From Mansonella perstans (lineage: Eukaryota; Nematoda; Chromadorea; Rhabditida; Onchocercidae), in NCBI GenBank assembly GCA_037074765.1, contig JBAMDO010000036.1:62001-126000 (forward strand): 64,000 nt of DNA, read 5' to 3'. Positions 62,801-64,000 of this stretch are shown one piece after another. Position 1 is the stretch's first letter. Each line of letters starts with the position of its first letter. The notes under the pieces were generated by a model, which had not been told where the DNA came from, searched no databases, and saw nothing but the letters and a program-made list of their open reading frames with translations. The translations under genes and the position numbers were made by a program.

Positions 62801-64000
62801 CAGGAATATGAAATATCTAGCATAGTTTTTGTTATCAGTTAGGAGCGATTTCGAAAAAAATTGAAATTAATTTTTACATCTGATATGAACTAATTTTTAG
62901 GATCGGAAATTATCGGAAGAACAATTTTTATCGATTGCTTCGGATAAATTAAGTCCCCCAACTCTTGAAGCAGCTGTAGCTTGGCGTTCTTCTGTTGATC
63001 CAGCCAAACTTTTGGCAACTGAAGTTTGTAATAGCGGAATGAGGTTAGTAAAAGCCGATGTAATTCATTTTATAATGGGTTTAAGAAGATTAATAAATGG
63101 AAGGAATATAACATTATAGTTTATCATTTATTTGAAGCCAAGAGTTAGAATGTAGTAGTCTAGAGAAAAGTCTAGAAAAACTTTTTAAGAATGTAAGTCA
63201 AAAACTTCAAAGAAGTTTTAATTTGTGATAGAATTTTGGGTTTCATAATAAAATTGGGATTTATTAGGTCTTATAATCTCTAAAGAAGCCTCTTTTGAAG
63301 GTGCGAAGATACGTCTTTGGATTTATTCTCTTCATACTTATTGTAATGAATGTATTCTTTTTTTTAGACCTCGGCGACTATCGCACACCCACGAACATAC
63401 CGCTCATCCTGAAGCTCGTGCACGTTCTACTACTTTCTCAGAAAAGAAAGTGAAAAAAGTGCCAGTAAATTTTTCTTAACTGTATTTACCATTTTCGAAA
63501 ATCGCATTTCAGTTAGTATATTTTAAGATTTCAGAATTTTTCAGTTTAGCACATTTTGAGATTTTCATAAATTAACATTTACTCCAAGTTTTGTTTTTAT
63601 GCTTGTGAAAATCAGCAGAAAGTTTCGTTAACAATGGCTGACTCAGCGGTGAAAGCAGCGGATGACTCAATGAAGCAAAGTGCTCTCCATCTTGCGCGCA
63701 CCAATCTTCTGACTGAATCTGATGCAGAAATCGTTGTATGTCTTTTTTGTAAATATTTTTTAATTAGAAAACTACTGACCTAAAAACTTTGCATTACTCT
63801 AGTGATATTGAAGAAAGAGATGGGGAAAAGAGAGTAGATGAGCAATGCAAAAATGGGAAAAGATGCTTGAAGAAAGAGGTAACGACAAATTATATCAGAA
63901 AAAAAAGCTGTATTTGTACTTTATCAAAATCAGGGCGAAAAAATTTCTCATGCTAATGGTTTAGTTGAATCGCTTACCGGAAGAAGCTTCAGTTTCGGAA
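53827..64000 (+). CDS. ARID4/RBBP1 homologue, partial (3' end beyond window)
   Basis: At least 22 exons start at 53827, 54947, 55315, 55660, 57680, 58705, 59182, 59381, 59655, 60010, 60271, 60480, 61049, 61475, 61629, 61933, 62312, 62568, 62901, 63368, 63616 and 63934, giving about 1233 codons so far. Domain order is that of ARID4A/B: Tudor (about 8-145; FLSVGTEVSAKFKGAFCEAK, FNDGDERQLRRTQVCIKG), RBB1NT (about 435-540; WLPAVVVAEV, DILLRSFKDSK, FPTGW), ARID (about 597-690; QLYKFHEERGTPINRAPILG, DMFRLYNVVQRYGG, WKLVLRKM, YLDHF) and chromo-barrel (about 987-1091; MGQNVKAYHHGQWYDARV, VHYLGWNSRYDEWVE). The family scaffolds Sin3/HDAC repression and binds Rb and histone marks in the nucleus. Exon 5 (284 codons) is Asp/Asn- and Lys/Arg-rich. 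One intron (59292-59380) needs a GC donor. The short first exon encodes MESRHLK. The exon 12 to 13 junction (ATTTT|gtatcc) is inferred from phase, and a segment near 63803-63880 is unplaced. Confidence 0.92.
53995..54041. repeat. hairpin with 14-bp perfect arms
   Basis: aattaagtgcgcag (53995-54008) and its exact complement ctgcgcacttaatt (54028-54041) flank a 19-base loop that itself contains tgtgcac. It lies in intron 1 of the ARID4 homologue, just downstream of a short duplication (tgtatttcaggtatt at about 53920 and cgtatttcaggtatt at about 53976). Confidence 0.9.
54100..54160. repeat. 29-bp tandem duplication
   Basis: taattactttaattaatt followed by (a/g)attaca(c/t)gctta occurs twice in succession, about 54101 and 54130, in intron 1 of the ARID4 homologue. 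Confidence 0.8.
55823..57679 (+). other. large intron 4 of the ARID4 homologue
   Basis: 1.86 kb between CAGAAGAG|gttttt and atgcatag|GAGAAATT. Phase closes exactly across it (AG+G). It contains several short open frames (56304-56528, 56936-57169) without family resemblance. The base composition is less AT-rich than other introns here, so a skipped exon is possible but not shown. Confidence 0.55.

Overview
The window is nuclear DNA of an AT-rich nematode, most likely a filarial/spirurid worm. The evidence is many short exons flanked by GTAAGT-like donors and T-rich ttttcag acceptors, spliced-leader-type acceptors directly upstream of start codons, long AT-rich intergenic stretches full of microsatellites, and proteins that are clearly animal (IRF2BP, Otx-class homeodomain, ARID4). 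No bacterial, Wolbachia or viral gene was recognised. All gene models were assembled by eye from splice signals and reading-frame phase. Every internal junction used in the models is phase-consistent unless an entry says otherwise.

Layout. (1) 1703-8584 (+): IRF2BP-family co-regulator, 9 exons, with a 4-kb repeat-rich intron. (2) 9812-10672 (-): D-aminoacyl-tRNA deacylase (DTD1), 4 exons, tail-to-tail with gene 1. (3) 11968-19903 (+): a 27-exon, about 1051-residue cellular gene built around a retroelement-type integrase core whose catalytic Glu position reads Asn, so it looks domesticated. (4) 19904-38269: an 18-kb stretch with no confident gene, holding microsatellites, degenerate repeats, two GC-elevated patches and a few candidate exons. 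(5) 38273-40649 (+): Otx/orthodenticle-class K50 homeobox gene. (6) 42643-44273 (+): small one-TM protein with a lysine-rich tail. (7) 45445-49564 (-): unrecognised small protein. (8) 50325-53578 (-): about 453-residue protein with a mitochondrial-like N-terminus and two degenerate RNase H folds. (9) 53827 to beyond 64000 (+): ARID4/RBBP1 homologue (Tudor, RBB1NT, ARID and chromo-barrel), cut by the window end. Genes 8 and 9 are divergent and share a gap of about 210 bp between their 5' splice-leader-like acceptors.

Functionally, genes 1, 5 and 9 are nuclear regulators (co-regulator, DNA-binding factor, Sin3/HDAC-type chromatin scaffold), and gene 2 is a translation proofreader. The two least ordinary genes, the integrase-derived gene 3 and the tandem RNase H-fold gene 8, both carry RNase H-fold domains with eroded active sites. 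They are the best candidates here for undescribed biology. No operon, tRNA, rRNA or CRISPR was found.
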